Below are positions 1-13,490 of a stretch of DNA of 64,000 bases, piece after piece (position 1 is the first letter of the stretch; every line of letters starts with the position of its first letter). Origin of the DNA: Sipunculus nudus (taxonomy: Eukaryota; Annelida; Sipuncula; Golfingiida; Sipunculidae); NCBI GenBank assembly GCA_026874595.1, contig CM049317.1, positions 21,278,882-21,342,881 of the forward strand. Reading direction: 5' to 3'. The notes beneath the pieces are model-generated. The model was not told the DNA's origin and did not search any database. It saw only the letters and a program-made list of their open reading frames with translations. The translations under genes were made by a program, and so were the position numbers.

Positions 1-66
1 AGAGAGAGAGAGAGGGAGGGAGACAGAGGGAGAGGGAAAGAGGGAGACAGAGAGACAGAGACAGAC

Positions 67-101
<35 letters not shown>

Positions 102-144
102 CAGAGAGAGGGAGAGACAGACAGACAGAGAGAGACAGAGAGAC

Positions 145-175
<31 letters not shown>

Positions 176-431
176 GAGAGACAGACAAACAGAGAGAGAC
201 AGAGAGACAGAGGGAGAGAGACAGACAGACACAGAGAGAGGGAGAGACAGACAGACACAGAGAGACAGAAAGACAGAGAGGGAGAGAGACAGAAAAACAC
301 AGAGAGAGATAGAAAGACAGACACAGAGAGAATTAAGACAGGAGGAGGGGGGGGCGGCTAGACAGAGAGACAGAGAGACAGATAAGATGCAGCATTCACT
401 CGCGAGCGACCGTGCGTGAATTGACGCGACG

Positions 432-478
<47 letters not shown>
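1..478. repeat. (GA)n/(GACA)n microsatellite
   Basis: GA and GACA repeats fill 1-331, with a pure GA run at 432-478. About 90 bp of ordinary sequence lies between, including cactcgcgagcgaccgtgcg. Confidence 0.95.
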
Positions 479-1384
479 AAGAACATATTTTATAAATACA
501 TAAATTTATTATATGGCACACGTACGCCTTTTAGTGTGCGTTTTATTTTTATTTTCATGATGATGTACATTTAGTTCTATACAACATCCTGCTTTTCAGA
601 CAATATTATTATTACATTAGTTCTTCACATTTAGAAAAAGCAACAAGAAACCCTCACTGTGAATGAGCTAGTGAAGGTTTTGCTGGTCTGTAGACGTTCT
701 GTTTCATTTGCCAGATGTAACTTAGGTCATTTGTTTGCTAAGTCGGCTGTATTCATGGGTGCTTGTTTGATACACACTGTTGGCACTGTCTTAATAACTG
801 TTATATTGTTTTATACACACTATACCTACAGTGTTGATCGATGTTATAATAACAGACAAACACAAGGGTTCTCTGTATATACACACGCCCCTTCATCTGG
901 AGTGTATAATGAGCGGCCTGCGGTGAGAGACAGGACACATGACTACGTTATTCTTGATGTGTTCTGATAATTAATGGCTTGATACCTGATATATATATGT
1001 TAGGGCTTTTCGAGAGCGCGGTAGCATACGTCAGAGACGCTCGAGATTGGTGAGGGACGCTCAGTTTCTGCCTGCATCAAAAATCAAAATCGCAGACCAA
1101 TACCGAATACTTCAAACCGGTCTGCTTATCCTGTGTACTATATGACCATAACAGTTTTTCACAGATAATTATATGTTTTAAATAACGTAAAATCAAGCTC
1201 TGGACTATGTAATTTGGTGTAACTAAATGTTCGATAGTGAAAATGTAATGATATAGTGGTGTAAGGACCTTTCATATTTAACTACTGACCTTTGAGACCC
1301 TCCAAATCCACATGGGACTATCCATATTCCTGACTTACGAGTACAAAACTCTCAAACTCTCCAAAACAAAAGGCCCATCTAAAG

Positions 1385-1457
<73 letters not shown>

Positions 1458-1491
1458 TACATACATATATATTATAATAATAATAATAATA

Positions 1492-1556
<65 letters not shown>

Positions 1557-4135
1557 GATAATCAACGCCGGAATCACGTGGTCTGCATTCCGATCTGATT
1601 TCTTTCAAATAGCTGTCAATTTATTAAACGTTTATAAAATTTATACTTATACGTCTTTAGATGAAAATCTCTAACAATTCTTAGTTCACATAATTAATGT
1701 TCATGCTAAAGGGCAGCATCTTAAACAATTAACACAGAAAACGCATATATTTCTGCATAAGCATAGCGGTCTCATTTTCAGTGTGTATGCGTGCGCTGCG
1801 GACAATGTGTGCGTCATTCAGTCAGCATACTTGCCACAAAATATGCATAATTCCGGTTTTTCCTTGCTCAGACACTGATTGAAATCAAGGTAGCTGGAAA
1901 AACACAAATGTCAGGTGGGTTTGTTGAGATCTACAGATGGCAGGTGGTCTAGTAACCTGGCCCTAATTCCGTGACGTGCGTATATACTCAACCTGACATT
2001 TGACACCAACTGTTTCCTCTCTCTCCAAATGTCGTTCACCAGTGTCGGTTTTTTACCCACCACCCAAGCTAAGAAGCCTTGAGCAGAACATCTTAACTAT
2101 TGTCCGGATCAAAGGGAATGCTATTCCTATAATAAAAGAACTAATAAAAAAACGGTTTAATGTGAACCCAGGAGTTTTAGAGTTTTTGGTTCGTTACATT
2201 ATCCAAATTTAGTTTTTACATCGGTAATGAAAGTATGTTTCTTATACATTGACTCGTTCGTATATCAGTACTCAGTACTTACTAAAACTGTTCCGAACAT
2301 GTGACATGATAAAACGCATTTAATCAAGAAAGGTATAGCCAACTGTTTCTGTTTTGTTTAAACGTTTGGGAAGTTGTGTATCGATATGTAGAGTATCGCC
2401 ATCCTTGAGTGACAATATACATTAGTTTTTCAATTTATTATTTAAACCCCCTGCATGTTGCATGTTAATATTAAATGCATTTCGTATATGTACTATTCAA
2501 ATAAAGGACCGGGACATAAGCAGGCGCTATGATGTTGGTAATATAAGTATATCATTGCGCGCCTTCAACTTCGATAAATATACCGATTTCATATTATGCG
2601 ACTGTTTTCAAATATTAAGACATGGGGATAGCGAGGCCAGGAATTGGTCTATATAGCCAACATTTACACATGCCGTATGCACTTTTACGCACTGGAAAGG
2701 ACATCAAAATACAGGTAAAAGTGATCGAGATAAATTAAGAGAAGGAAAAGTTCGGGAAGGTTTGGAAGATGAAAGAAGTATGATAATTCAATGAATATTG
2801 ACATCGTTTCAACCTGGAATATTTTCGAGAATCTTTGACAGGCTTGCATAGGGATTGCTGACTATAGCATTATAAGAGAAATAAAGCCCACGCAAAAACA
2901 CGCTATGCGTGCATGCTTGCAAGAAAGGGCATGATTGATGAAACATGGCAAACCTCTCAACAGGAATATACGAGATAAATATAAAGTGTAAAGCGAAAAA
3001 TTTAAGCATCTGCGAAATATGTCCAGGTCAAGTGTTTAGTAAGTGTCTCTTTTAGAGATACGCCCGAAGCAGTTTTTGGTCTCTGTTTGTTTCATCTTAA
3101 CTTTAAAGAGGACCCATAAATCTCATTTCTACAATCATAACGTGTGCGTCTTCTATGATTTTAACGCCTGATAAAAAGTCACGTCTGTATCTTGTCTCAA
3201 AGAATAAGTTAAACTAGCCTTCATGTAACCAGTTGCATCGGTCTACATCTGGGGCAAGACGCGTAACATTATATATTGCTTATTAATGGAGAAAAATACG
3301 ATTACCGAGGGGGCTGAGTGACATGCGCATGCGCATTTCGCATGGGTGTACCTGGCGGGAGAACAAGTGTAGGCAGCATGTTAATTAATCAAACACAGAT
3401 TTACTGGGGTGGTGTTGGGGCCAAAATGTATGTTCTGCGACGTCAGTAACTTGAGCAATTGTGGTTTCCACAGTTGTGTTGAGCAGAGAAGTGCACAAAT
3501 CGTCCTGCACAGAAGTGAGTGCATCAAAAGCGTGTGCTACTTCAATGATACAGGAATATATACGCTTGTTGTACGTGTAAAAGGACCGGACAGTATCCGA
3601 GGTAAGTTTCTCTACGGCCACACACTGTATCCTATGCGTCCTTGCAGTACGCCTGACTATGAGACATATGCCTGAATGGACCTTTTATACGCGATGCTGA
3701 CGCCCTTTGTGCAAAATGAAAGACATGACACCCTGGTTAAGAACTTTGTGTTCACATGGGAAACTTTCGCTCTCCCTCCCTGCTTTTGTAATGTTTAAAC
3801 GGACAATATTAATAACACAAACGTCAGTTTATTAACTGCTTAAATGTCACAATGCAATATAAAAGAAAGTTGTGGAAAAGTTTATTATTGTTAAAATATT
3901 GAATTATCGTTATACAAAATACCACACGTATTTGTTCATAAACATGTGTACGTCAAAGGTATTTATGTTAAGGAACGTTTATTATGCTGACGTACAGTTA
4001 TTGTGTTTATATATACAAATACATTTAGGCGTTTTTTATTACAATCATATTGTAGGATACTTGTATATTTCTTTCGATCAGACATTTATATAATCTTTCA
4101 TTTAAAAGTACAACTGAGCTTAGTCAGACCATGAT
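479..4135. other. Sequence without a recognised gene
   Basis: Apart from the TA/TTA tract this is AT-rich sequence. The longest open frame (659-967, no ATG at its start) has one hydrophobic stretch but no homology I recognise and no clear splice context. Confidence 0.6.
1390..1556. repeat. (TA)n followed by (TTA)n microsatellite
   Basis: TA repeats run to about 1454, then ATA/TTA repeats to 1556. The low-complexity open frames here on both strands are artefacts. Confidence 0.95.
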
Positions 4136-4565
4136 CATTAAAGCCAGCCATTCTCTTGCCTTATTTATAGAATTTATGTAACTTCTGACTTATCCTCACA
4201 AATTAATGCACTCTGGTTAATTCCTGATAAGAAACGTTCTTATAATGACGTTGTAACAGAAGCATGAGCTTGTTTATTTACAAGCTGTTTGTAAACATGG
4301 CACACGTGCACATGTTGACAATCAGAAACAGAACTTGTGACCCGAGGTGACTGATTGTACACTAGGTGTTGGTGGTTAGGGCATGTGGAGGAACGCCATA
4401 TTTAAATATACATGTATGTCATTCGTGAACCAAGTGATCTGCCGCTAGATGTCCTTGTCGGACGTGTTTGGATTACGATGGGCGGCCTCACTTTGCCCCC
4501 GACATGTTATAAACAAAACGGACAGCCTGCGTCTCCTAGGAACTGTGCTCTTTGGCTATTTTTTT
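4136..4565 (+). repeat. Family E dispersed repeat, copy 1
   Basis: It shares with 8138-8510 and 55488-55925, in the same order, TTAAAGCCAGCCAT, TAATTCCTGATAAGAAACG, AAACGCC or ACGCC, GCCGCTAGATGTCCTTG, TGTTTGGATTA and ATGTTATAAACA. All three copies are on the + strand and about 430 bp long. Confidence 0.6.
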
Positions 4566-5496
4566 TTTTTTTTGCGAAATGGTTTAGAAATTATCTTTAT
4601 TTTATTCCCGTCAGATATCGGAATAGAAACCCTTAAAGCATACAATGTGTATGGTTAATAAAAAAATTATTGACAACAGTAAAGTGTTTACTCACCATGT
4701 CATCCAGGAACTTCATTGATTGAGATTATATAATATAAAAAAGAAGTTCCTTCTGTCCATTGCATAAGTTGTTGAACCTAACAAATCATGAAGAACTTGA
4801 AGTACTTAATTACAACGGAGGCTACTGCATGGGAGGGGATAGGGGCATAAAAAATATTTTCTTTTCTATCACTGATATTGGTGTCAGCAAAACAGCAAGT
4901 TGATAAAGGTATTCCACAGGCTTCTTCATTCACAAGCAATAATTTTTAATTAATTGGTGATTTGCAAATATGTGTATAATTAAAACTTATACACTGGAAT
5001 GGCCAGTTAAGTTTGCTATATTTCGTTTTAAAAAAAATTATCTTTCAAATTTAATAAAAAGTCGATACCACAGATGATTAACACCCTCTTCCACACAACC
5101 CCCTGGCTCGCAAATTACATGCCTCAACTCTGCCCATAGCAACGTAGACTACTTCTGGACATGCCCCCAAGCTTATGATCTCAAAATGATTTGACAAGTT
5201 CAGGAGGTCATACCATGAGATCAAAGGTCATTCTGTGTGGTGCTTAACCAGGCCTAGATGGTTTTGTAAAGATACATAGTAAGCAGCAAAACCTCCAATC
5301 AACGACAAAACCCGAGAGGTTCTAAAGGTATGAAAAGAGTCAAATACTCATCCGTTCTTCACTGTGCATGAGACCTTCAATCACTCTGCTGACTCTGCTG
5401 TTTGTAATGGGATCTCATACAGGGTCAGTATATTTGCTTCCTTTTAATACTGAAATACAGTTAGCATAGTAATAAAAACGGGCACGGCTTATACTA

Positions 5497-6330
5497 CTAT
5501 TCCCGGTGCACTGCTAATACTAACATATCAACGCGTACAATCAATACTGACGTGTTTACAAAGTACTGATGACACCGAAACAGTGTACGGCTTATTCTGA
5601 CATAGAGAGTGTAGGACTGATAGTGACACAAACGGTGTAGAGCTGATACTGACATAGAATGTGTACGGCTTATACTTGCATAGACAGTGTACGGCTTATA
5701 CTGACACAGAAAGTAAATAGCTGATGCTGACACATATAGTGTACTGATACTGACACAGACAATGTACAGCTGATATTGACACAGACACTAAACGGCTGAT
5801 ACTGATACAGACAGTGTACGACTATTACTGACTCAGAGAGTTGACAGCTGATATTGACACAGGCTGTACTGATACCGACACATTCAGTGCACGGCTGATA
5901 CTGACACAGGCAGTGTACGACTGATACTGACACAGACAGTATACGGCTGATACTGAAACAGACAGTATACGGCTGATACTGACGCTGCTGATACTGACAG
6001 TGAACTGATACTGACACAGACATTGTACGGTTGATACTGACACAGACAGTATACGGCTGATATGGACATTGACAGTGTGTAGCTGATACTAAGACATACA
6101 TTGTACAGCTGATAATAACACAGACACTGAACGGCTGATACTGAGACATACATTGTATAGCTGATACTGATACAGACACTGAACGGCTGATACTGACACA
6201 GCTGATACTGACAGTGAACTGATACTGACACAGACAATGTACGGTTGATACTGACATAGAGAGTGAACATTCTATACTGACAATGACAGTGTAAGATCGA
6301 TATAAACAATGTACGGCTGATACTTTATGA
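5497..6330. repeat. Minisatellite, unit about 26 bp
   Basis: About 30 imperfect units of GGCTGATACTGACACAGACA with GTGTAC. Reverse-strand open frames translate as Ser/Val/Cys/Tyr repeats and reflect the repeat. Confidence 0.9.
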
Positions 6331-6534
6331 TGACAGTGTGCAGTACATAATGACATTCGAGCAGTTAATTGTTGAGTTCCACCTATCAGCAGTATTCAGC
6401 TGCTACTGACAAGGACAATCCGGTCCTGCTGATATGTTAATCCTCTGTCGGTGTATTCGGTATTAAAATCAATTTTTATTCCCAAACGGAACGACAGGGA
6501 TAATATGTGCTGATCTCAAGAGCATCCCTTTGCA

Positions 6535-6838
6535 TGATAACGTGTTGGACAAGGATACCTTATAAAGTGTTGGACCAGGGTACCTTATAACGTGTTGGAC
6601 TGGGGACCTGATAACGTGTTCGACCAGGGTACATGATAACGTGTTTGACCAGAGTACATGATAACGTGTTGGACCAGAGAACCTGATAATGTGTTGGACC
6701 TGGGTACATGATAACGCGTGGACCAGAGTACCCGATAACGTGTTTGACCAGAGTACCTGATAACGTGTTTGACCAGGGTAAATGATAACGTGTTTGACCA
6801 GAGTACCTGATAACGTATTGGACAAGGGTACATGATAA
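6535..6838. repeat. Minisatellite, unit about 25 bp
   Basis: About 12 units of GATAACGTGTTGGACCAGGG plus TACCT. It lies only 200 bp from the 26-bp array but is unrelated in sequence. Confidence 0.9.
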
Positions 6839-7690
6839 CTTAGAATAAAGTACTTAAAGGTGTTTTGGAAACGAATGGTGTGAAACATAGACACTAGTAA
6901 TATTGTTTATGAGGTTTAAAACCACACAATGTCAGGAAAGCGGCCAGGCACGCGTCCAAGAACAAGATGGCTAATTTTATTCAGTCTTTGTATACTGTAA
7001 GGTACACATTTGTCAATGCAGGTCAAGCAAACGTATTCCAGATCTCATTATACAGTGAAACTCCTACTTGCGGACAACTCAGTAACGCGGACAACTCACT
7101 CATGCGGACATTAAATCTCAGTCCCCTCAAATTTGCCTCTATGTTATGTTTAACGTAAACTCTGTAAAGCTGACAGCTCACTCTCCCGGACTACGGACAA
7201 ACTTCCCCGTCCCGTATTATCATTAAACATAATTGGTTATGAAAAAAATATTAATATAGATTTTACATAAAATGAGCCCCATCCCTAAAGAAAAAAACAT
7301 TTTTTCTATATATTTTTCACTAAAACATGAGGTTGTGTGATTTGTTCAAAAACTATTGGTACATCTTTGAGCACTATCGGCAGTGACGTCACACACCGGG
7401 AAATCCCCTGTGACTAAAAATTCTAGATCTCAGTAAAAGCACAGTATTTCTGCCACTGTCAGTCCCAAATTTTCAGCAGAGAATAAAAACAACATGCATT
7501 ACTAGATCTGAGTTGTTGTTAAAATTCAGTTCATGGTGTCACATGTGTACCAGCCAGTCAAATCAGGGCAAAGTCTGGGATATGGATGAAATCCTCAATT
7601 CACACAACAAACGCACGTGGAATAGGTTTACTTAACCTGCAAAGCAGAACATTGTTGTGCTGGTGATGTTAAACTGAATATTTCTGTTCC

Positions 7691-7862
7691 GGGGAGGATC
7701 TAGGCTATAGGAAAAGGAGGGTACCAACCAAGGAGGACTAATGATAAAACCTAACAAAAAAGGTCCCAAGTCCGGAAAAGGGTGCGGGGGGGGGGGGGGG
7801 GGGTCCAGGTCGCAAAATTGGTCTGAAAACCTTTATAAAGATCCCCTCTGGATCCGCTTCTG
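7691..7862 (-). mobile_element. Family A MITE (GGATCCGC ends, internal homopolymer run)
   Basis: It begins GGGGAGGATCTAGGCTATAG and ends CTCTGGATCCGCTTCTG. The interior carries AGGAGGACTAATGATAAAAC and a run of 18 G. It matches 37838-38014 and 43439-43612 in reverse orientation. Confidence 0.7.
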
Positions 7863-8137
7863 TGCCCAACCGCTTTAAACATTTACTAGAGTGTAGTATT
7901 TGCATTTGATGAAAATAATATTATTTATAACAGAATAGATCCTATAGGACACTGTAAGCAAATTTCCCGGGCTGAACGGATATATGACCAAGACCTATGA
8001 CCAAGACCTATCTGAATATTTAACAAGATTTTTCTTGGCCTATATAGATTACAGTAAGTGCCCTTGCTAGCTGACGTTGGAACGACTAATCACTCTTGCT
8101 CTGAAAGTAATTTTGTTGTGTCCATGGTACCGTCGTT

Positions 8138-8510
8138 TTAATTAAAGCCGGCCATCAACTTACCTTTTCAGTGCAACTCTTGGTTTCTGGCTTACTTTGC
8201 GTACATATGGATGGACTGGAGGTAATTCCTGCTAAGAAACGTTTTTTATAACGCCTCAGTGACAGATTTTACTTATTTATCTACAATCTATTAGTAAACA
8301 CAGAACATGCCAAAATATTGACAAAGGTGGTACAGGTTCCGTATGTGCGGAAGTCACTCTTGTTGCAAAACGCCCTTTATTCGGTCTGACATGCCACCAA
8401 GTGTCATTGTTGAATGTGTTAGGATTATTTTGGCGGGTATGCAATCCCGTATGTTATAAACATGTGCACAAAAAGAAATAACCTGTCTGCGGTGCATGGG
8501 ATCAGCATTT
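8138..8510 (+). repeat. Family E dispersed repeat, copy 2
   Basis: AATTAAAGCCGGCCATCAAC, GGTAATTCCTGCTAAGAAAC, TCTGACATGCCACCAAGTG and CCCGTATGTTATAAACATG align with the other two copies. Confidence 0.6.
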
Positions 8511-8571
8511 AACATAGGTTCAAGGGATTGTCTTTTGTTAATACACGACAGATAACGATAAAATCCCTGAT

Positions 8572-9545
8572 TTTTAGCTCAGCTGACTGAAAGTCCGGCG
8601 TCCGTCTGTCTGTCTGTCTGTCCGTTAACCAGGCACAAAGCGTAACCGCTTGGGAGGTCCATGAAAAATCTCCATGGAAACCTGAAATTAGGTCTCTGTT
8701 ACCCATATCATCCGAGCTATGGGGCTCAGAAGTACCCTCTAGAATAATTAAAAATTTGATGCAAAAGCTACAGTATCTGAACACCTAACGCTTTGATCAC
8801 CATAATGTGTTGCATGCATATTGATCATGGAGTGTTTCATCAGTTCCTGTAGACTGGTGGCGCCACCTGGATTTTCTCAATTCTTACGATTTTTTTCTCT
8901 ATTTCTAAGGCCTTCAATGCAGCAGTTGTCCGTTAACCAGGAACGAATCGTAACCACTGGACCTAGAATAATCTTACTTCACATCCAGGGATTTAATCAC
9001 CTACCCTGTACGTCTGTTTGTCTGTTCGTCTGTCTGTATGTCTGTCAAATTTGTTTCCTGATAATAACTTCAGGTTGGATTGTCATATGGATTTCTAACT
9101 TAACTTATAAATGGCCCACCTCTAATGTAAGAGCTCTATTGGTTTTTGGGTCATGTGGTCAAAAGCAAAACTACTCATCCCAAACCGTCCATCTTCCACA
9201 TGGCGCACCTGCCATTTGGGGGTGGGGGAGTGGGATCACTAGGTCAAAGGGCAAGGTCGAAGGATCCACTTCTTTAAAAAGATTGTGGATGTAATTTAAG
9301 CCAAACCTTCCGTCTTCCACGTGGTACACCTGCCAGTAGCGAAAGGTTACTATTGATTTTGGGGTCACTAGATCAAGGGGCATGGTCACAGGGCCCTTCC
9401 ATTCATAAATTAATTTACGGATGATAAAACCAGTTTGGGCTTCAAACTGATCACAGGACCCATGTTTTGGAAAGGTCATAAAAATATCCTTATAGATAAA
9501 TTCAACTGAGCGTCGGGACCCATGGGTCCCTAGATAGGGCAAGCT
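8572..9545 (+). repeat. Family F element 1
   Basis: It begins AGCTCAGCTGACTGAAAGTC, has a CTGTCTGTC run, two subrepeats ending in fragments like AGGTCAAAGGGCAAGGTCG (9241-9259), and ends GTCGGGACCCATGGGTCCC. The start and end are shared with 11055-12615 and 59822-60945. No protein was found. Confidence 0.65.
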
Positions 9546-11054
9546 CCCCTCCTGTCAGGGGTTTTGGGCCTTTTTTAGGGTATTTGTACCTCAGTGTAAA
9601 GGGTAAACCTCTGACTTTCAAAATATGGTATTATAAGGCCCGGAGACTATATTATCATATTTTCAATCCCTACTAAAACCATCCATAATTATTCATAGTT
9701 ATTCATCGATTATATGTTGCCAGTCTTACTCCTGCAAGACAGTTCTTTCATTACAATTAAACTTATTATTCCGGCGGGGTAGTTCTTAAATTTCAATAAT
9801 AACTTATAAAAACGCCTATTTGACCACTATTTAATAAACTACTTGTGTGATATGTAACACATGATTATTGCAGACCATATCATATTATATAAATAATTGT
9901 TCAACTACATCATAAATTAAATAAGAAAATGTAAAACTAAAGCTGTTTATATATGGATGATATAAACCAACTGTGTATTGCTGTTGGGTCTATCTTTCAC
10001 GAGGGGTCTTATCACGTTTGTATTGTATTATTTCATTCCCGCAAGCTATAAAACATGACACATCAGATAACGGCTTGAACCGTCTGCTCTTTTAAGCAAA
10101 GCTGATTCCTTATCACTCAGACGCTGACAGTAGCTGGGGTGGAGACGGGATGCTGGAGATGGCTAATTGTTTTTGGGGAGTAACTCATCATAGTGGCACC
10201 TGTCCAACCGAGTTGCTCCGCTAGTCTATTCAGCCGCGGCAGATAACCCTCTCTATGACGTCACATTCCTCTCGTTACACCATAGCAACCTAAATTCACC
10301 AATATAAAATGTTCACGGGGTACATGCTAGTAGACACCTCGCGCTAAGCCCGCTAGATACATTCTGACAATTATTAGAATATTGTTGTATTACGGAGGCA
10401 GCCTTTTCTGCGTTCTTTTCTTGTATCTAGCTGGATACATGGATAGGAGACTCCCTGGCATCTTAATGACCGAAACTTCTATCCTGTTTAACAGATGAAG
10501 ACATTTGCTGAAATATGCAGATGATTTGGCGAATGTATATCTTATCCACGTATATTCGTAAATCAGCAAGTGGGTAAACCAATTGTTTTGCATTACGTAG
10601 ATTATGTATTTGACGCGTAAGCGTTTGGAATTCTAGGTTTTCTCTAAAATTCAAACATCAATAAATATTATCATCCCTATAGGTATATTTCTTGAGGTAT
10701 TCGAGGATAATTAGATCGAACCGAAATATTTCATAATGTGGTTTGAACATATACTTCAACAGGATTACAAGCGTATAGGCTTTTGGCTTACGGAGATGAC
10801 CTCCTGTATGACAAGATATAAAACACGTTAGAACACAAAAGGACAAAAAAGCACTTGTATATACAATTATTGAGATAAATTAAAGATTAAATAAAAAGTT
10901 ATGGAGAAAATATTAATAAATATGACAGAGTATAATTTGGTTATATAATTAGTTTAAAAACTACAAATACATTTTATAAAACACTTGTTTCATAAATAAA
11001 TAAACATTTTTTCAATAAACAAATTATATTTAATACAGAAATAATTTGTTTCGT
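9546..11054. other. AT-rich sequence without a recognised feature
   Basis: Only short open frames. A TGACGTCA octamer lies at 10256-10263. Nothing shows it is functional. Confidence 0.6.
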
Positions 11055-12615
11055 TTTTAGCTCTGCTGACTGAAAGTCATCTGAGCTATAGCGAATACTC
11101 TTTGTCCGTTTTCCGTCGTGCGTCTGTCCGTAAGTTAACGGGGCACAAATCGTACCCGCTAGACCGAGAAAGTTCTAACTGAAAACCCATGGAGGTCCAT
11201 AAAAAATCTCCTAAGAAATCTGAAATTAGGTCACCATGACCTATATTCTCGAACCCCCCCCCCCCCTCCTCCAGAATAATTAAACATGTGATTCTAAAGT
11301 TCCGTTATCTCATTAACTAAATTAATTGCCATGATTTTTTCCATGCATATTGATCAAATAATGTATCATCTATTCCTCAAGACTGGTGGCGCAACTTTTT
11401 TTTCTTATTAACGCATTTTTTCTCTATTTTTGAGACCTTCAAATGAATCAGTCCGGACGATAACAGGGCACATACCGTACCCGTTAGACCTAGATACTTT
11501 TAATTATACATCTAAGGAGGTCTTAGGCAAATCTCCTCGGAAACCTGAAATGAGGTCATGGTGACCTATATTCTGCAAACTTATAGCCGAAAACATGATT
11601 TTGAGCACCCAGAGAGTCAGACAGGGCACAAATTGTAACCAAAATTCAGGGAGATCCTGGATAAATGTTATTGGAAACAAGAAACTAGGTCGCCGTGACC
11701 TATATTCGGAAAGCTATAGAAAAAAAATGAATTGAGCACCCTGAAAGTCAGATGTCCTATAATCTTCTAAACCAACACCCAGGGAGTTTCTGGGCAAATT
11801 TTCTCAGAAACCTTAAACTAGGTTATGATGACCTATATTCTGCGAGTTACTAACAAAAACATGATATTGAGCACCCTCACAATTAGAAAGGCCACACATT
11901 TTAACTACTAGGCCTAGAATCTTTTAACACAACATTCAAACAGGATCTGGCTAAATCTCCTTTGAAACCTGACAGGAGGTCATGGTGACCTATATTCTGC
12001 AAGCAACTGGCCAAAAAAGTGAATATGAGCACCTGGACAGTCAGGCATGGCACCGAAAGTATTTAATATAAATTAAAGCACCAAACTTTACTGTTGGACC
12101 TAGAACCTTCTATAACAGGGAGGCCCTTGGCAAGTCTTTTTTGAATCCTGAAATTAGGCCACTGTGACCTATATTCTCTAGCAGAAAACCTACTTTTGAG
12201 CACCAAGAAAGTCTGACAGGTCACACATCTTAACTGTTGGCTCTAGAAATGTATTTCTTAATATAAAGGGAGGCCAATGTAATGTTTCCTTTGACATCCA
12301 GAAAAGGATGTGACCTATATTCTGTGAGCTGAGTGAAACAACATATTCTGAGTAACTTATAAGTCTGATTGACATAAGGTATAGCAGTTTGACATTGAAA
12401 CTTCTAACTTAGCATCTGGGGAGTTCCTCTTCCTATTACCTATTTTCTGAGGACAATTGCCAAACATTTTTGAGCACTATAGAAGTGTTTTCAAGTGATT
12501 TTGAGAACTCCAGAATTCATTCTTCTCATTGTTCAAGGTTCCTTAATCAATAAGTAATACATGCATCACCTGTATACATGTCAAATCAACTGAGCGTCAT
12601 GTCCCATGGGTCACA
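11055..12615 (+). repeat. Family F element 2: tandem subrepeats of about 120-160 bp
   Basis: It starts TTAGCTCTGCTGACTGAAAG and ends GTCATGTCCCATGGGTCA. About nine subrepeats carry, in order, TAGACCTAGA, a GGGAGGTCxTGG..AAATCTCCT block, GAAACCTGAAAT, the palindrome AGGTCAnnnTGACCT, then TATATTCTGCAAG and TTTTGAGCACC. The subrepeats differ by point changes and small indels. Confidence 0.75.
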
Positions 12616-13014
12616 TGTTTCTGTATGCAACTGTGCCTTGAAGATAGTTTTGGTATAACGTATATTTTAAATATATCAGTCATGAGAAATCGAGTTACTA
12701 AACTGAACTGAACGTTTAATTTACGCCATCATGTCTTTATTTTGTTTGTATCACTTTTATTTATATTAAATACTTTCGGTCGAAATTCCCATTATAAGAT
12801 AGAAATATGTCATTTTTATCAAAATGCCATTTATGATGTAGGCTCAGTTACCCATCTGCATGGGAGAAAATAAATAGGCCAAGGATCAACAATTGAAAGT
12901 CATCATTTCCTATCTATCATAAAAACAAAAATATGATTATTTCAAGATAGAAATATACCATGTACGTTATTGCTTCTTCTTCTTGTGTTGGAGTGGTCGC
13001 GCATGAACAAGATC

Positions 13015-13120
13015 GGACCTTCGATCACGCGAAGTTGCTATGGTAAACTGACCTCTGATCACGCGGTGTTGCTATGGTAAACAGACCTCCGATCACGCGG
13101 TGTTGCAATTGTAAACAGAT
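13015..13120. repeat. Three tandem 34-bp units
   Basis: GACCTCTGATCACGCGGTGT followed by TGCTATGGTAAACA is repeated three times with few changes. Confidence 0.8.
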
Positions 13121-13229
13121 GCATGTGGGGCGCTCTGAACTCACAAAACCATAACAACGAGTAACTGGAGACACTAATTCGTGTTCCGAGTGAGCTGGCG
13201 AAAATCTGTGCCAAAACGAACTGAAAGAA

Positions 13230-13283
<54 letters not shown>
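13230..13283. repeat. (TA)n tract
   Basis: Pure TA repeat of about 54 bp. Confidence 0.95.
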
Positions 13284-13287
<4 letters not shown>

Positions 13288-13339
13288 CATTACATAGAAA
13301 GACACATACCAGACTTTTTTCTTCTTTTTGTTTTGTTGG

Positions 13340-13490
13340 AGGTGATCCAACAGGCGCACTTGTTTGTGAATTAAACTCGGCCGTTGAACACGACATCCCC
13401 ATTAACCCTGCAGAACGTTCACCTTGTGTGGGGGACGACCGTAAAAATTCTCACCCCTCAGCTGTCCTGTGCTCTACCTCTGAGCCACAG
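13340..13490 (-). mobile_element. SINE copy, truncated, B box lost
   Basis: It matches the SINE at 19312-19565 across the tail and the A-box region (ctctacctctgagccacag). About 35 nt containing the B box are deleted, and the 3' part is missing. It is therefore unlikely to be transcribed by RNA polymerase III. Confidence 0.7.

Noticed and set aside
659-967. 102-codon frame with a hydrophobic segment
   Set aside because: It begins at GTG rather than ATG, lacks homology I recognise, and is not flanked by clear splice signals.
5564-5590. CTGATGA followed shortly by GAAAC, resembling a hammerhead core
   Set aside because: Only four bases lie between the motifs and no stem II can form. It is a chance variant of the minisatellite unit.
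5670-6356. 228-codon open frame on the minus strand, rich in Ser, Val, Cys and Tyr
   Set aside because: It is the 26-bp minisatellite read in frame, and several frames show the same periodic pattern.
7384-7391. TGACGTCA (CRE-type octamer), also at 10256-10263
   Set aside because: Single octamers occur by chance in 64 kb, and no transcription start is near.
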